Source of the DNA: an uncultured Muribaculaceae bacterium
GTDB lineage: Bacteria > Bacteroidota > Bacteroidia > Bacteroidales > Muribaculaceae
DNA: 64,000 nucleotides
NCBI GenBank assembly: GCA_910578095.1
Contig: CAJTOZ010000002.1
Span: 1-64,000, forward strand
Reading direction: 5' to 3'
Shown here: positions 19,017 through 27,272 of the stretch, piece after piece
Layout: each line of letters begins with the position of its first letter
How positions within the stretch are numbered: the stretch's first letter is position 1
Program-made: the position numbers and the translations under genes
Notes under the pieces: generated by a model
What the model was told of the DNA's origin: nothing
What the model saw: the letters and a program-made list of their open reading frames with translations, nothing else
Database searches by the model: none

Positions 19017-20948
19017 TCATGCGTCGATATTCGCATAATTCGCGTTGGCCTCGATGAAGTCTCTGCGCGGCCCCACGTCTTCGCCCATCAGCATGGAGAA
19101 TATGCGGTCGGCCTCGGCCGCGTCGTTGATATTCACCTGCTTGAGCATTCGATGCTCGGGGCTCATTGTGGTGTCGCGCAGCTCCTGCGCGCTCATTTCT
19201 CCGAGACCCTTGTAGCGCTGCACCGTGGTGCGGTCGCCGTTGCGCAGAATGAATTGCTGCACCTGTTGGTCGGTCCAGCAGTACTCTTCCACCTTGCCAC
19301 GCTTGCACTTGTACAGAGGCGGTGTGGCCAGATAGAGATATCCCTGCTCGATGACCGGGCGCATGCGCCGGAAGAAGAATGTCATCAAAAGTGTTGCAAT
19401 GTGGCTACCGTCCACGTCGGCATCGGTCATGATGATGATCTTGTGGTAGGCCAGCTTAGAGAGGTTGGCTTCCTTGGGATCTTCCTCTGTTCCGATCGTG
19501 ACACGGAGAGCACGGAAAAGATTGGTGATTTCCTCGTTGTCGAAAATGCGGTGCTCCATAGCCTTCTCCACATTGAGGATTTTGCCTCGCAGCGGAAGGA
19601 TGGCCTGGAAACTGCGGTCGCGGCCCTGCTTGGCCGTGCCGCCTGCGGAGTCACCTTCGACAAGGAACAGCTCGCAATCCTCGGCCGTGCGGCTGCTGCA
19701 GTCGGCAAGCTTGCCAGGCAAACCGCCGCCGCTCAACGGCGATTTGCGCAGCACATTCTTGCGGGCATTGATAGCCGCGTGGCGGGCCTGGGCGGCGAGC
19801 ACCACTTTTTCCACGATGGTTTTGGCCTCGCGGGGATTTTCCTCGAGATAGACACCCAGCGCATCGGCCACGGCCACCTGCACCGCGCCTATCACCTCGC
19901 TGTTGCCCAGCTTTGTCTTGGTCTGTCCCTCAAACTGAGGCTCCATCACTTTCACGGACACAACCGCCGTAAGGCCTTCGCGGAAATCGTCGCTCGAAAT
20001 CTCCACTTTGGCATTCTTCAGGAGGTTGTTGTCCTCTGCGTACTTCTTGAGTGTGGAGGTGAGGCCTCGGCGGAAACCCGTCAGGTGCGTACCTCCTTCT
20101 ATTGTGTTGATATTGTTGACGTAGGAATACACGTTCTCGTTGAACGTGGTGTTGTATGTCATCGCCACTTCCACGGGGATGCCCTGGCGCTCCGTGCAAA
20201 GATGTATCACATCGTTGATGAGCGATTCCTTGTTGGAGTCTATATACTCCACGAACTCGCGCAGACCGGTCTCGCTGTAAAACGTTTCCGTGCGCGGGTT
20301 GCCATCGGCATCCAGCTCGCGCATGTCGGTGAGGCGCAGGCGTATGCCTGCGTTCAGGAATGCGAGGTCGCGCAAGCGCTTGGCAAGGGTGGCGTAGTCG
20401 TATTCGGTGACTGTGAAAATCGAAGCATCGGGCTTGAATGTGATGCTTGTGCCGGTGTGGGTGCTTTCTCCCACCACGCGCAGCTCTGTAGTGGCCTTGC
20501 CGCAGCTGAATTCCTGCACATAAGCCTTGCCGTTGCGGTGCACCTCGGCACGAAGATAGGTGGAGAGCGCATTCACGCAGCTCACGCCCACGCCGTGCAG
20601 ACCGCCCGACACCTTGTACGAGCCTTTGTCGAACTTACCGCCCGCGTGGAGCACCGTAAGCACAACTTCCAGAGCGCTCTTGTGCTCCTTCTCGTGCATA
20701 TCCACGGGGATACCGCGGCCGTCGTCCACAACGGTTATGGAATTGTCCACATTGATTGTCACATCTATATAATGGGCATAGCCCGCAAGAGCCTCGTCGA
20801 TGGAATTGTCCACCACTTCATATACAAGATGATGAAGACCCTTGGCGGAAATGTCGCCAATGTACATTGCAGGGCGCTTGCGAACGGCCTCAAGACCTTC
20901 GAGCACCTGAATATTACTGGCGCTATATTCCTCTTTTTCTTCAGCCAT
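19017..20948 (-). CDS. gyrB: DNA gyrase subunit B
   Basis: 643 residues, as expected for a GyrB lacking the proteobacterial insertion. GHKL ATPase domain: EVVDNSIDEA, DDGRGIP and GGLHGVGVSCVNALS. TOPRIM domain: LVEGDSAGG with E431 and TDADVDG with D509, D511, D513; PLRGKILNVEKA lies between them. C-terminal FLIRNGDRT/YKGLGEM segments and a DVGPRRDFIEANA end are typical of GyrB. Hydrolyses ATP and supplies the Mg site for DNA cleavage with GyrA. Single-gene unit with a full consensus promoter and its own terminator. Confidence 0.96.
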   Translation of the reverse strand: MAEEKEEYSASNIQVLEGLEAVRKRPAMYIGDISAKGLHHLVYEVVDNSIDEALAGYAHYIDVTINVDNSITVVDDGRGIPVDMHEKEHKSALEVVLTVLHAGGKFDKGSYKVSGGLHGVGVSCVNALSTYLRAEVHRNGKAYVQEFSCGKATTELRVVGESTHTGTSITFKPDASIFTVTEYDYATLAKRLRDLAFLNAGIRLRLTDMRELDADGNPRTETFYSETGLREFVEYIDSNKESLINDVIHLCTERQGIPVEVAMTYNTTFNENVYSYVNNINTIEGGTHLTGFRRGLTSTLKKYAEDNNLLKNAKVEISSDDFREGLTAVVSVKVMEPQFEGQTKTKLGNSEVIGAVQVAVADALGVYLEENPREAKTIVEKVVLAAQARHAAINARKNVLRKSPLSGGGLPGKLADCSSRTAEDCELFLVEGDSAGGTAKQGRDRSFQAILPLRGKILNVEKAMEHRIFDNEEITNLFRALRVTIGTEEDPKEANLSKLAYHKIIIMTDADVDGSHIATLLMTFFFRRMRPVIEQGYLYLATPPLYKCKRGKVEEYCWTDQQVQQFILRNGDRTTVQRYKGLGEMSAQELRDTTMSPEHRMLKQVNINDAAEADRIFSMLMGEDVGPRRDFIEANANYANIDA

Positions 20949-20981
20949 AATAGGATTTGGTTGTCATTATTAATTAGCATA

Positions 20982-21013
20982 CAAAATTACGAAAATATCC
21001 CCACCCTGCCAAA
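20982..21013 (-). promoter_or_regulatory. Promoter of gyrB
   Basis: On the minus strand TTTG (21013-21010), exact 20-bp spacer, TAATTTTG (20989-20982): full match. Predicted start near 20977 gives a 29-nt leader to the ATG at 20948. Confidence 0.85.
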
Positions 21014-21199
21014 TTTTAAAGCCACTTTCGCGCACGCGCGTGTATTTATATATAAGACCGTATACAGCGCACAGATGCCACACGTCGCACTCCAGACTGC
21101 ACGTTTTTTTCGGGCGAAAAAAGGCGCACAAACAACTTGCGCAAAATCAACCCATTAGCAATAGGTCGTGATTTTTTCTTAAATTTTTTCGCTGAAAAA

Positions 21200-21231
21200 T
21201 TTGGAGCATTCAAAAAAAGTGCCTAACTTTG
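21200..21231 (+). promoter_or_regulatory. Promoter of tRNA-Pro
   Basis: TTTG at 21200-21203, exact 20-bp spacer, TAACTTTG at 21224-21231. Predicted start near 21236, 14 nt before the mature tRNA 5' end. Confidence 0.85.
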
Positions 21232-21249
21232 CATCGCTTTTGAGAAACA

Positions 21250-21323
21250 CGGGGTGTAGCTCAGTTGGTTAGAGTACGCGTCTGGGGGGCGTGAGGTCGC
21301 TAGTTCGAGTCTAGTCACCCCGA
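21250..21323 (+). tRNA. tRNA-Pro, anticodon GGG
   Basis: Complete cloverleaf by eye: 7-bp acceptor stem (CGGGGTG with CACCCCG), D-stem GCTC/GAGT, anticodon stem CGCGT/GCGTG with loop CTGGGGG (anticodon GGG at positions 34-36), 5-nt variable region, T-stem GCTAG/CTAGT with loop TTCGAGT, discriminator A. The CCA end is not encoded. It has its own promoter and a strong terminator 15 nt downstream, and marks the left edge of the A+T-richer efflux block. Confidence 0.95.
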
Positions 21324-21338
21324 CAAAATCAAAAGCAT

Positions 21339-21373
21339 GAGGTCGCAGCCTAAACGGTTGCGACCTCTTTTTT
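21339..21373 (+). terminator. Terminator of tRNA-Pro
   Basis: 12-nt arms GAGGTCGCAGCC / GGTTGCGACCTC (one G-T pair), 5-nt loop, followed by a run of six T. Confidence 0.95.
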
Positions 21374-21408
21374 ATTCCCCCTCCTCTACCCCCCCCCAAA
21401 AAAATGGG

Positions 21409-21432
21409 AGAGTGTTCGATATCGAACACTCT
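21409..21432. promoter_or_regulatory. Perfect 24-bp palindrome upstream of the efflux operon
   Basis: Half-site AGAGTGTTCGAT immediately followed by its exact complement, with no central spacer. Its centre lies about 118 nt before the TolC-type start codon, the distance typical for an enhancer-like site of an NtrC-type activator, and such a regulator is encoded in the same cluster (27273). No T-tract follows, so a terminator is less likely. The role as an operator is inference. Confidence 0.55.
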
Positions 21433-21538
21433 TGTGTGAAATCAAACAGATTGGGACTTTGCACTTACACCACAAGCCACTATACTGCAACCATTTACAC
21501 GTGTGGCATGATAATTATTGCTATATAAGCATGATAAT

Positions 21539-23002
21539 ATGAAAATCATGTCTTATAAAATACTGAATGCCCTACCACAGGTTGTAGCCTTAATGATCTA
21601 CTTGTTTGGAGGAACGTTGTATGCCCGGGACGAACCTCCGACACGATTGAGCTTGCAAGAGGTCATTTCGCGCGCGCAAGACAACTCGCCGTCAGCCCAA
21701 AGCGCTAAACATGCGTTTTTAGCTGCTCAATGGCAGTACAAATATTACAAGGCAAATTATCTTCCTTCGGTCTCGTTATCTTCTTCGCCTTCCCTTAATA
21801 GAGAGATCAATAAAATAACTCTTAGTGACGGCACGAGCGAGTTTATCAAGCAGAATCAGCTCAGCACCGATCTTGCTATCTCCATAAATCAAAATATCGC
21901 ATTAACCGGAGGCTCCTTATTCTTGAAATCCTCATTATCCAGGCTTGATGAGTTTGAGCGGAACACAACATCATACAGTTCCACCCCTATCACAATCGGA
22001 TACCAACAAAGCCTGTTCGGCTACAACTATTTGAAGTGGGACCGACGTATCGAGCCTTTGAAATATAAGGAGGCCCAAAAGAATTACAACGAGGCAATGG
22101 AACTTGTGGCGGCCCATGCCTGCCAATATTTTTTCGCACTCGTAGAGGCTCAAACAAATCTTGAGATGGCTAAACTCAACTATGCGTCGGCCGACACACT
22201 ATACCAAATGGCACAGGGTCGCTATAAAATCGGAACAATAAACGAAAATGAAATGCTTCAGCTTGAAATCAACAGGCTTAATGAAGAAACCGCATGTATG
22301 GACGCAATGGTTCAGGTCGGGGAGCAGACACAGATTCTGGCATCTTATCTGGGAATGGACGGGATTGCAGCAATCGATCTGCAACTTCCTGAAGATGTTC
22401 CTGCCATTGAGGTCTCTCTTGATGAGGCACAATATCGGGCACTTGAAAACGCAGCGGACCTTGATTATTTCAAAAGGATGAAACTTGAAAGTGACAGCCG
22501 CGTGGCACAGGCAAAAGCGAATGCCGGACTACGTGCCGACATCTATCTCCAATTCGGGCTCTCGCAGACAGGCAAGAACATTGCTCAAAGCTACAACCAT
22601 CCGATGCATCAGGAATATGCAAGTATCACACTATCTCTTCCCATACTCGACTGGGGAAGGGGAAAAGGCAAAGTGAAAGTGGCAAAATCTCAGCGGGACC
22701 TTGCATACACCTCTGCCGAACAAGGTATGAGCGATTTTCAAAGAAACCTTGGCAAGCTGGTTATGCAATTCAATATGCAACCACGGAAAGTAGAGGTAGC
22801 GTCACGCACTAATAAACTTGCCTCTCACCGCTATGAAATAGCCCGAAAGCTATACATAGCCGGGCGCAACACCATACTTGATCTCAACACAGCCCTTGCC
22901 GAGAAAGACACCGCGACAAGAGCCTATATTTCCTCAATCAAGACATATTGGACTCTTTTCTATACAATAAGGTCTCTAACCGGACCAGAAATAATGAAAT
23001 AA
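21539..23002 (+). CDS. TolC-type outer-membrane efflux protein
   Basis: 487 residues from the ATG at 21539 (an in-frame TTG at 21518 is less likely). N-terminal hydrophobic signal (about residues 8-27), then the duplicated OEP layout: SLQEVISRAQDNSP near the start and long amphipathic helices with YLPSVSLSSSPSLN and a second LADIYLQFGLSQ-type strand set in the middle; ends with helix-rich IKTYWTLFYTIRSLTG. Forms the outer-membrane channel for the adaptor and permease encoded next. First gene of a tightly packed six-gene cluster (10 nt to the next). No housekeeping TAnnTTTG box lies just upstream, consistent with control by an alternative sigma factor. A+T content is much higher than in the flanks. 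Confidence 0.9.
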   Translation: MKIMSYKILNALPQVVALMIYLFGGTLYARDEPPTRLSLQEVISRAQDNSPSAQSAKHAFLAAQWQYKYYKANYLPSVSLSSSPSLNREINKITLSDGTSEFIKQNQLSTDLAISINQNIALTGGSLFLKSSLSRLDEFERNTTSYSSTPITIGYQQSLFGYNYLKWDRRIEPLKYKEAQKNYNEAMELVAAHACQYFFALVEAQTNLEMAKLNYASADTLYQMAQGRYKIGTINENEMLQLEINRLNEETACMDAMVQVGEQTQILASYLGMDGIAAIDLQLPEDVPAIEVSLDEAQYRALENAADLDYFKRMKLESDSRVAQAKANAGLRADIYLQFGLSQTGKNIAQSYNHPMHQEYASITLSLPILDWGRGKGKVKVAKSQRDLAYTSAEQGMSDFQRNLGKLVMQFNMQPRKVEVASRTNKLASHRYEIARKLYIAGRNTILDLNTALAEKDTATRAYISSIKTYWTLFYTIRSLTGPEIMK

Positions 23003-23012
23003 CCAAGCTACC

Positions 23013-25298
23013 ATGGTAAACCATTACATAAAAGTTGCCTTTCGCAATCTTGCGAAGTATAAAACTCAGAATATTATCAGCATCGTCTCCATCGGAGTGA
23101 GTGTTGCTATTTTCGCGATTGTTTCCTTGTTCATGCTCAATATCACCAGTGATCCGCTGCTGAAACAAGACTACGTGGATAATTTAGCCGTTATGTCTGT
23201 CACAAATATTGATCGAACACAAGAAGACCTCAGTTCATTCAATATATCCAACCATCAATTCAGAACTATCGAAAAAGCGTTTCTTCCGGCGGCAGAAAAA
23301 AAATCCATCACTGTCAGCAGCGATAATTTAGACCCCATATCAGCAAACGCGGCACATGTGGATATTGAATTTCTACAATGGTGTGCCTATCGGTCGGCTG
23401 TTTCAGATAAGTTGGTGGAAAATATCGACAACAACAAAGTGATAATCACTCAGAACCTTGGCAATAAACTCTTCGGAGACTACAAGAATGCCGTTGGCAA
23501 GCAAATCAAAGTGCAGTATACCGATGAAAACAATTCGGATACACGCACTTTTCAAATAGAAGATGTAATCGAGCAAATCCCGATAAATGATTCCAAGTTG
23601 CCCAACAATATTGACATATTCTATTCAGAGGATTTCGGTTCAAGATATAAAACGACAAACGCTTATCTATTAATCAGGCCAAATAATACGCTGAAAGATG
23701 TAGTAGACGAATTAGCCCCGTATTTCGGTGTTTCGGCATCAGACATTCATATTGAGCAATACCGTGCGCGACAGGAAAAGATTAACCTTACGACTATGCT
23801 CGTCAGTCGTGCCATTATCTTTTTCATATACCTATTCGTGATAGTCTCTTTGTCTTCTGCGTTACGTCAATGGCTGCAAATCTTCGCTATGCGTCAGCGA
23901 GAAATAGCCATACGAAAAAGTCTTGGCAGTAAGAAGCGGCACATCCTCGGACTGTTCATCACAGAAGAACTCATTTCAATGTCATCAGCATTCCTGTTGA
24001 CAATATTTTGCTGCCTGTTGGCCGTCTCTTTCCTTGAAAACAATTTTCAGGAGATCATCAATGCGATGGATTATGATAGCGGACAGACAATCATCTTGTC
24101 CTCCTGTTGCTATCTCTCAATGATAGTAATTTGCCTGATTGCAGATTGGTATACGGTCTTGCAAATATCTTCCACTAAGTCGGGGCTCGCATCGCAGATG
24201 AAACCTAAAAAACGCAGGCTCCGCAACATCGGTATATGCGTCCAGATAGTAATATGCATAATATTCCTGAGCGTCACCGCAGTTTTGGCATTAGGGTTCA
24301 ATCGCATTGAGCGGCAGCTCGGCATACCGTCCGACAAATCCAGATATGAGAAAGGATTAATGATTCGTGCAGACAAGATGCCTGAATATCAGACACTTCA
24401 GATTAAGGAGGGATTAAAGCGCATTGAAAGTGTGGATAGAGTGATTAATGCATCGACCTCAGGTACTTCAATCGAATATGCCGACTCTACCCGACGCTAC
24501 GCAATTGTATATTTTCAGCACGCGAACGAAGTGGTAGACTTTTACAACATGAACATCAATTATCTCAACTCTCAAAAGCCACTTCAACGGTATGTTCTCG
24601 TAAGTCACGAGATCAAAGAAAAGATGACTGAAATTGGAGAATGGGGCACTGAAAAGATTATGATTGACGGTACTCAATATGGCATTGCCGGATGGTTTTA
24701 TCAAATGCCATTTTGTGGGAGTCCTGCGGTCATTTTAACAGATCCTTCAAAAGACAATATTGATAAATGCCATTTCTACATTCTTCCTAAAGAAGGCATG
24801 GAGCCAGAGGCAAAACAGAATATAAAGGAACTTATTGTCGGGATAGCGCCCGAACGATTGGATGCTTATCCCAAAAGTCTTTCTTTTGAATTGCTTGGGT
24901 CATACAAAGCAGTGACAGCACTCGGTGCTATAATCTACATTATGCTCGGTATAAGCATTATAACCATGGTGGCAACTATTTATGCCGCTATTTCGCTTGA
25001 TACCCGGCGACGCAGAAAGGAGATGGCATTGAGAAAGATAAACGGAGCAAAATCGAAAGATATATGCCGCATTTTTGCCAAAATATATCTTATAATTATG
25101 GGCATAAGCATATTGATTGCGTTACCGATATCATGGATGATTATCGTTGCGCTTAACGAGACTTTTAATTTTGGGACTTCCCCATTCACAGCCTCCGTCA
25201 TATCGGTGCTGGTGTGCGTGGCTGCAATCTTCTTAACACTTTATTGGAAAATCAAGAACGTGATGAACGTCGATCCGGTAACATATCTTAAAGATTGA
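23013..25298 (+). CDS. ABC transporter permease, double FtsX/MacB-type
   Basis: 761 residues. Predicted topology: TM1 at about 20-42, a large periplasmic MacB_PCD-like domain, three TMs in the first FtsX domain (about 268-290, 320-345, 365-385; with the conserved AMRQREIAIRKSLGSKKRHI loop), TM5 at about 410-432, a second periplasmic domain, and a second FtsX domain (TMs at about 640-660, 690-715, 725-745; loop RRRKEMALRKINGAKS). The duplicated RExAIRKxxGA motif is the coupling helix that contacts the ATPase. Unlike MacB itself it carries no fused ATPase; that is encoded at 26555. Probably exports peptides, lipids or toxic compounds across the periplasm without an inner-membrane pump cycle, as MacB does. 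Confidence 0.9.
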   Translation: MVNHYIKVAFRNLAKYKTQNIISIVSIGVSVAIFAIVSLFMLNITSDPLLKQDYVDNLAVMSVTNIDRTQEDLSSFNISNHQFRTIEKAFLPAAEKKSITVSSDNLDPISANAAHVDIEFLQWCAYRSAVSDKLVENIDNNKVIITQNLGNKLFGDYKNAVGKQIKVQYTDENNSDTRTFQIEDVIEQIPINDSKLPNNIDIFYSEDFGSRYKTTNAYLLIRPNNTLKDVVDELAPYFGVSASDIHIEQYRARQEKINLTTMLVSRAIIFFIYLFVIVSLSSALRQWLQIFAMRQREIAIRKSLGSKKRHILGLFITEELISMSSAFLLTIFCCLLAVSFLENNFQEIINAMDYDSGQTIILSSCCYLSMIVICLIADWYTVLQISSTKSGLASQMKPKKRRLRNIGICVQIVICIIFLSVTAVLALGFNRIERQLGIPSDKSRYEKGLMIRADKMPEYQTLQIKEGLKRIESVDRVINASTSGTSIEYADSTRRYAIVYFQHANEVVDFYNMNINYLNSQKPLQRYVLVSHEIKEKMTEIGEWGTEKIMIDGTQYGIAGWFYQMPFCGSPAVILTDPSKDNIDKCHFYILPKEGMEPEAKQNIKELIVGIAPERLDAYPKSLSFELLGSYKAVTALGAIIYIMLGISIITMVATIYAAISLDTRRRRKEMALRKINGAKSKDICRIFAKIYLIIMGISILIALPISWMIIVALNETFNFGTSPFTASVISVLVCVAAIFLTLYWKIKNVMNVDPVTYLKD

Positions 25299-25303
25299 AA
25301 TAA

Positions 25304-26551
25304 ATGGATATAAAGAAAGACAAAAAGGCTTGGTATTGGCGGTACAAATACTACATAATTGCGGGAATCTGCATTTCCGCTTTGATAACCTATGCAGTAA
25401 CTGCTATTGCAGGACCTCAACGTAGCCGTATAAACAGGGACCTGATAGAAACTGCCGAGGTGGTAAATGGCAGTTTTCTTGAGTATGTAGATGCCGAAGG
25501 GATAGTACATCCATTCAAGACAGTAAAAGTAAATGCATTGGAAGCCGGATTTGTGGACAAAGTCATAGCTGAAGATGGTACCATTCTTAATGAAGGTGAT
25601 ACGATTCTGATATTGAAAAATCCTGAACTCATGCGCTCGATAAGCGATGAGGAAGATGAGTATCAGCGACAGCAGCGACTTCTAAGAGAACAGGAAATCG
25701 AAATTTCGCAAAAATCATTAACTCTCCAACAGCAGACCCTTGACGTGAACTTTGAGATGGATCAACTTGAAGACAAACGCCGCATAGCTCGAGAAGAGTT
25801 TAATATGGGAATGAAAAGTCGCGCTGAATTTGACCTTGCAGAGCGTGAATATAATTACCATCGGAATAAGACGGAACTTCAACGACGCAACCTCGTCCAT
25901 GATTCGACAAGCAATATACTCCGCAGGGAATTGCTGCAAATGGACTTGGAACGTGCCCGCACGAAAAGGAACCTGGCTATTGCACGAAAAGAGAATCTGA
26001 TAGTGCGTGCTCCCATATCAGGACAGTTAAGTTTCCTTACAGTCTCGACGGGCGAGCAAGTCCAATCCGGCGCAAGCATCGGGGAAATAAAGATGTTGAA
26101 CAACTTCAAACTTCATGTTCTTCTCAATGAATATTATGTCGACAGAATATCAGCCGGCCTTCAAGGCAACATAACAAGTCAGGGAGAGCGATTTCCTCTG
26201 CGGGTCAGCCGTGTGGTACCGGAAATAAGGGACCGGAATTTTGATGTGGATTTGGTTTTTACCGACCGTAAACCTGAAAATCTCAGGGTTGGCAAGAGCT
26301 ATCGTGTACAGATAGAATTGGGACAATCGGAACAGGCTGTTATAATTCCTAACGGCGACTTCTACACCGCCACAAACGGCAAATGGATATACAAGATTAT
26401 TGACGGAGGTAAAGCAGTCAAGACTTCGATTGTTATTGGCAGGAAAAATCCCACCCAGTACGAAGTCCTGTCAGGACTTAAGCCGGGAGATCTGATTATT
26501 GTAAACGGATACGAACAGTTCAACAGTAAAGACGAAATAATTATTCAATAA
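25304..26551 (+). CDS. Periplasmic adaptor (MacA/HlyD membrane-fusion family)
   Basis: 415 residues. One N-terminal membrane anchor (about 14-36), a beta-barrel/lipoyl half-motif (EYVDAEGIVHPFKTVKVNALEAGFVDKVIAEDG), a long alpha-hairpin coiled coil (about 100-225, rich in Q, E, R and L heptads), the second lipoyl half (NLIVRAPISGQLS), and C-terminal beta-barrel and membrane-proximal domains (SGLKPGDLIIVNGYEQF). Links the permease to the TolC-type channel. Starts 5 nt after the permease gene; the ATPase gene follows after 3 nt. Confidence 0.92.
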   Translation: MDIKKDKKAWYWRYKYYIIAGICISALITYAVTAIAGPQRSRINRDLIETAEVVNGSFLEYVDAEGIVHPFKTVKVNALEAGFVDKVIAEDGTILNEGDTILILKNPELMRSISDEEDEYQRQQRLLREQEIEISQKSLTLQQQTLDVNFEMDQLEDKRRIAREEFNMGMKSRAEFDLAEREYNYHRNKTELQRRNLVHDSTSNILRRELLQMDLERARTKRNLAIARKENLIVRAPISGQLSFLTVSTGEQVQSGASIGEIKMLNNFKLHVLLNEYYVDRISAGLQGNITSQGERFPLRVSRVVPEIRDRNFDVDLVFTDRKPENLRVGKSYRVQIELGQSEQAVIIPNGDFYTATNGKWIYKIIDGGKAVKTSIVIGRKNPTQYEVLSGLKPGDLIIVNGYEQFNSKDEIIIQ

Positions 26552-26554
26552 ATC

Positions 26555-27238
26555 ATGATACAGATCGAAAATCTTCAAAAAATTTTCCAGACAGATGAGG
26601 TTGAGACCTGGGCGCTCAATGAAGTGAGCCTCGATGTGAAGGCTGGTGAATTCATGGCCATCATGGGACCGAGTGGCTGCGGCAAATCCACATTGCTTAA
26701 CATCATCGGCCTACTCGATACGCCCACCAGAGGCAAGTATGTGCTCAACGGCACAGACGTGAGCCGTATGAAAGAAAACGACCGGATAGAAATCAGAAAA
26801 GGAATCATCGGTTTTGTATTCCAGAGTTTCAACCTTATAGATGAGCTCACGGTAGAGGAAAACATTGAGCTTCCTCTTCTCTACATGGGCATAGCGAAGG
26901 CCGAACGCCGGGAAAGGGTCAGGAAGGCGATGGAGCGCATGGGAATCGCCCATCGCAGCAGCCATTTCCCGGCCCAACTTTCGGGAGGCCAGCAACAACG
27001 CGCCGCGATTGCGAGAGCTGTCATAGCCAATCCCAAGATAATTCTTGCAGATGAACCCACAGGCAATCTGGACTCAAAAAACGGTAAAGAAGTGATGGAA
27101 CTTCTGTCGGAGCTTCACAAAGAAGGTACCACTATAGTAATGGTAACTCATTCACAACATGATGCTCAATATGCCAACCGCATTGTAAAACTGTTTGACG
27201 GACACGTGGTGTCGGAGCTTGAAATGGGGAGTTTCTAA
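26555..27238 (+). CDS. ABC transporter ATP-binding protein (LolD/MacB type)
   Basis: 227 residues. Walker A GPSGCGKST (38-46), Q-loop Q90, signature LSGGQ (142-146), Walker B ILADEP (163-168) and a switch histidine in VTHSQ. The insertion and spacing fit the MacB/LolD/FtsE subclass, which drives mechanotransmission rather than substrate passage through the membrane. Energises the permease encoded two genes upstream. Last structural gene of the efflux unit, 34 nt before the regulator gene. Confidence 0.95.
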   Translation: MIQIENLQKIFQTDEVETWALNEVSLDVKAGEFMAIMGPSGCGKSTLLNIIGLLDTPTRGKYVLNGTDVSRMKENDRIEIRKGIIGFVFQSFNLIDELTVEENIELPLLYMGIAKAERRERVRKAMERMGIAHRSSHFPAQLSGGQQQRAAIARAVIANPKIILADEPTGNLDSKNGKEVMELLSELHKEGTTIVMVTHSQHDAQYANRIVKLFDGHVVSELEMGSF

Positions 27239-27260
27239 CTTGCCACACGTTTTTTTTCGC

Positions 27261-27268
27261 TAACTTTG
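27261..27268 (+). promoter_or_regulatory. -7 element of the response-regulator gene
   Basis: TAACTTTG, 4 nt before the only usable ATG of the regulator gene (27273). The usual spacing puts the transcription start on the ATG itself, i.e. a leaderless mRNA. It gives the regulatory genes a housekeeping promoter separate from the efflux operon. The -33 region is weak. Confidence 0.55.
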
Positions 27269-27272
27269 CAGT

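Larger units (their letters stand above)
20949..21249. other. Intergenic region between gyrB and tRNA-Pro
   Basis: 301 nt with no convincing protein gene. It holds two full-consensus divergent promoters, one for gyrB at the left edge and one for the tRNA at the right edge. The middle (about 21014-21195) is plain A+T-rich sequence with no repeat or hairpin that I can support. Confidence 0.7.

Noticed and set aside
19005..21158. 717-residue antisense frame over gyrB
   Set aside because: His/Val-rich shadow of gyrB with no motif.
21223..21429. Minus-strand 68-residue frame across the tRNA containing GVTRLELATSRPPDAYSNQLSYTP
   Set aside because: This is the well-known spurious protein produced by reading the antisense of a tRNA gene; the tRNA cloverleaf is complete.
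21504..21523. TGGC...TTGCT before the TolC-type gene as a sigma-54 promoter
   Set aside because: Distance between GG and GC is 13 nt instead of the required 10, so it is not a valid -24/-12 element; no other pair in the region has correct spacing.
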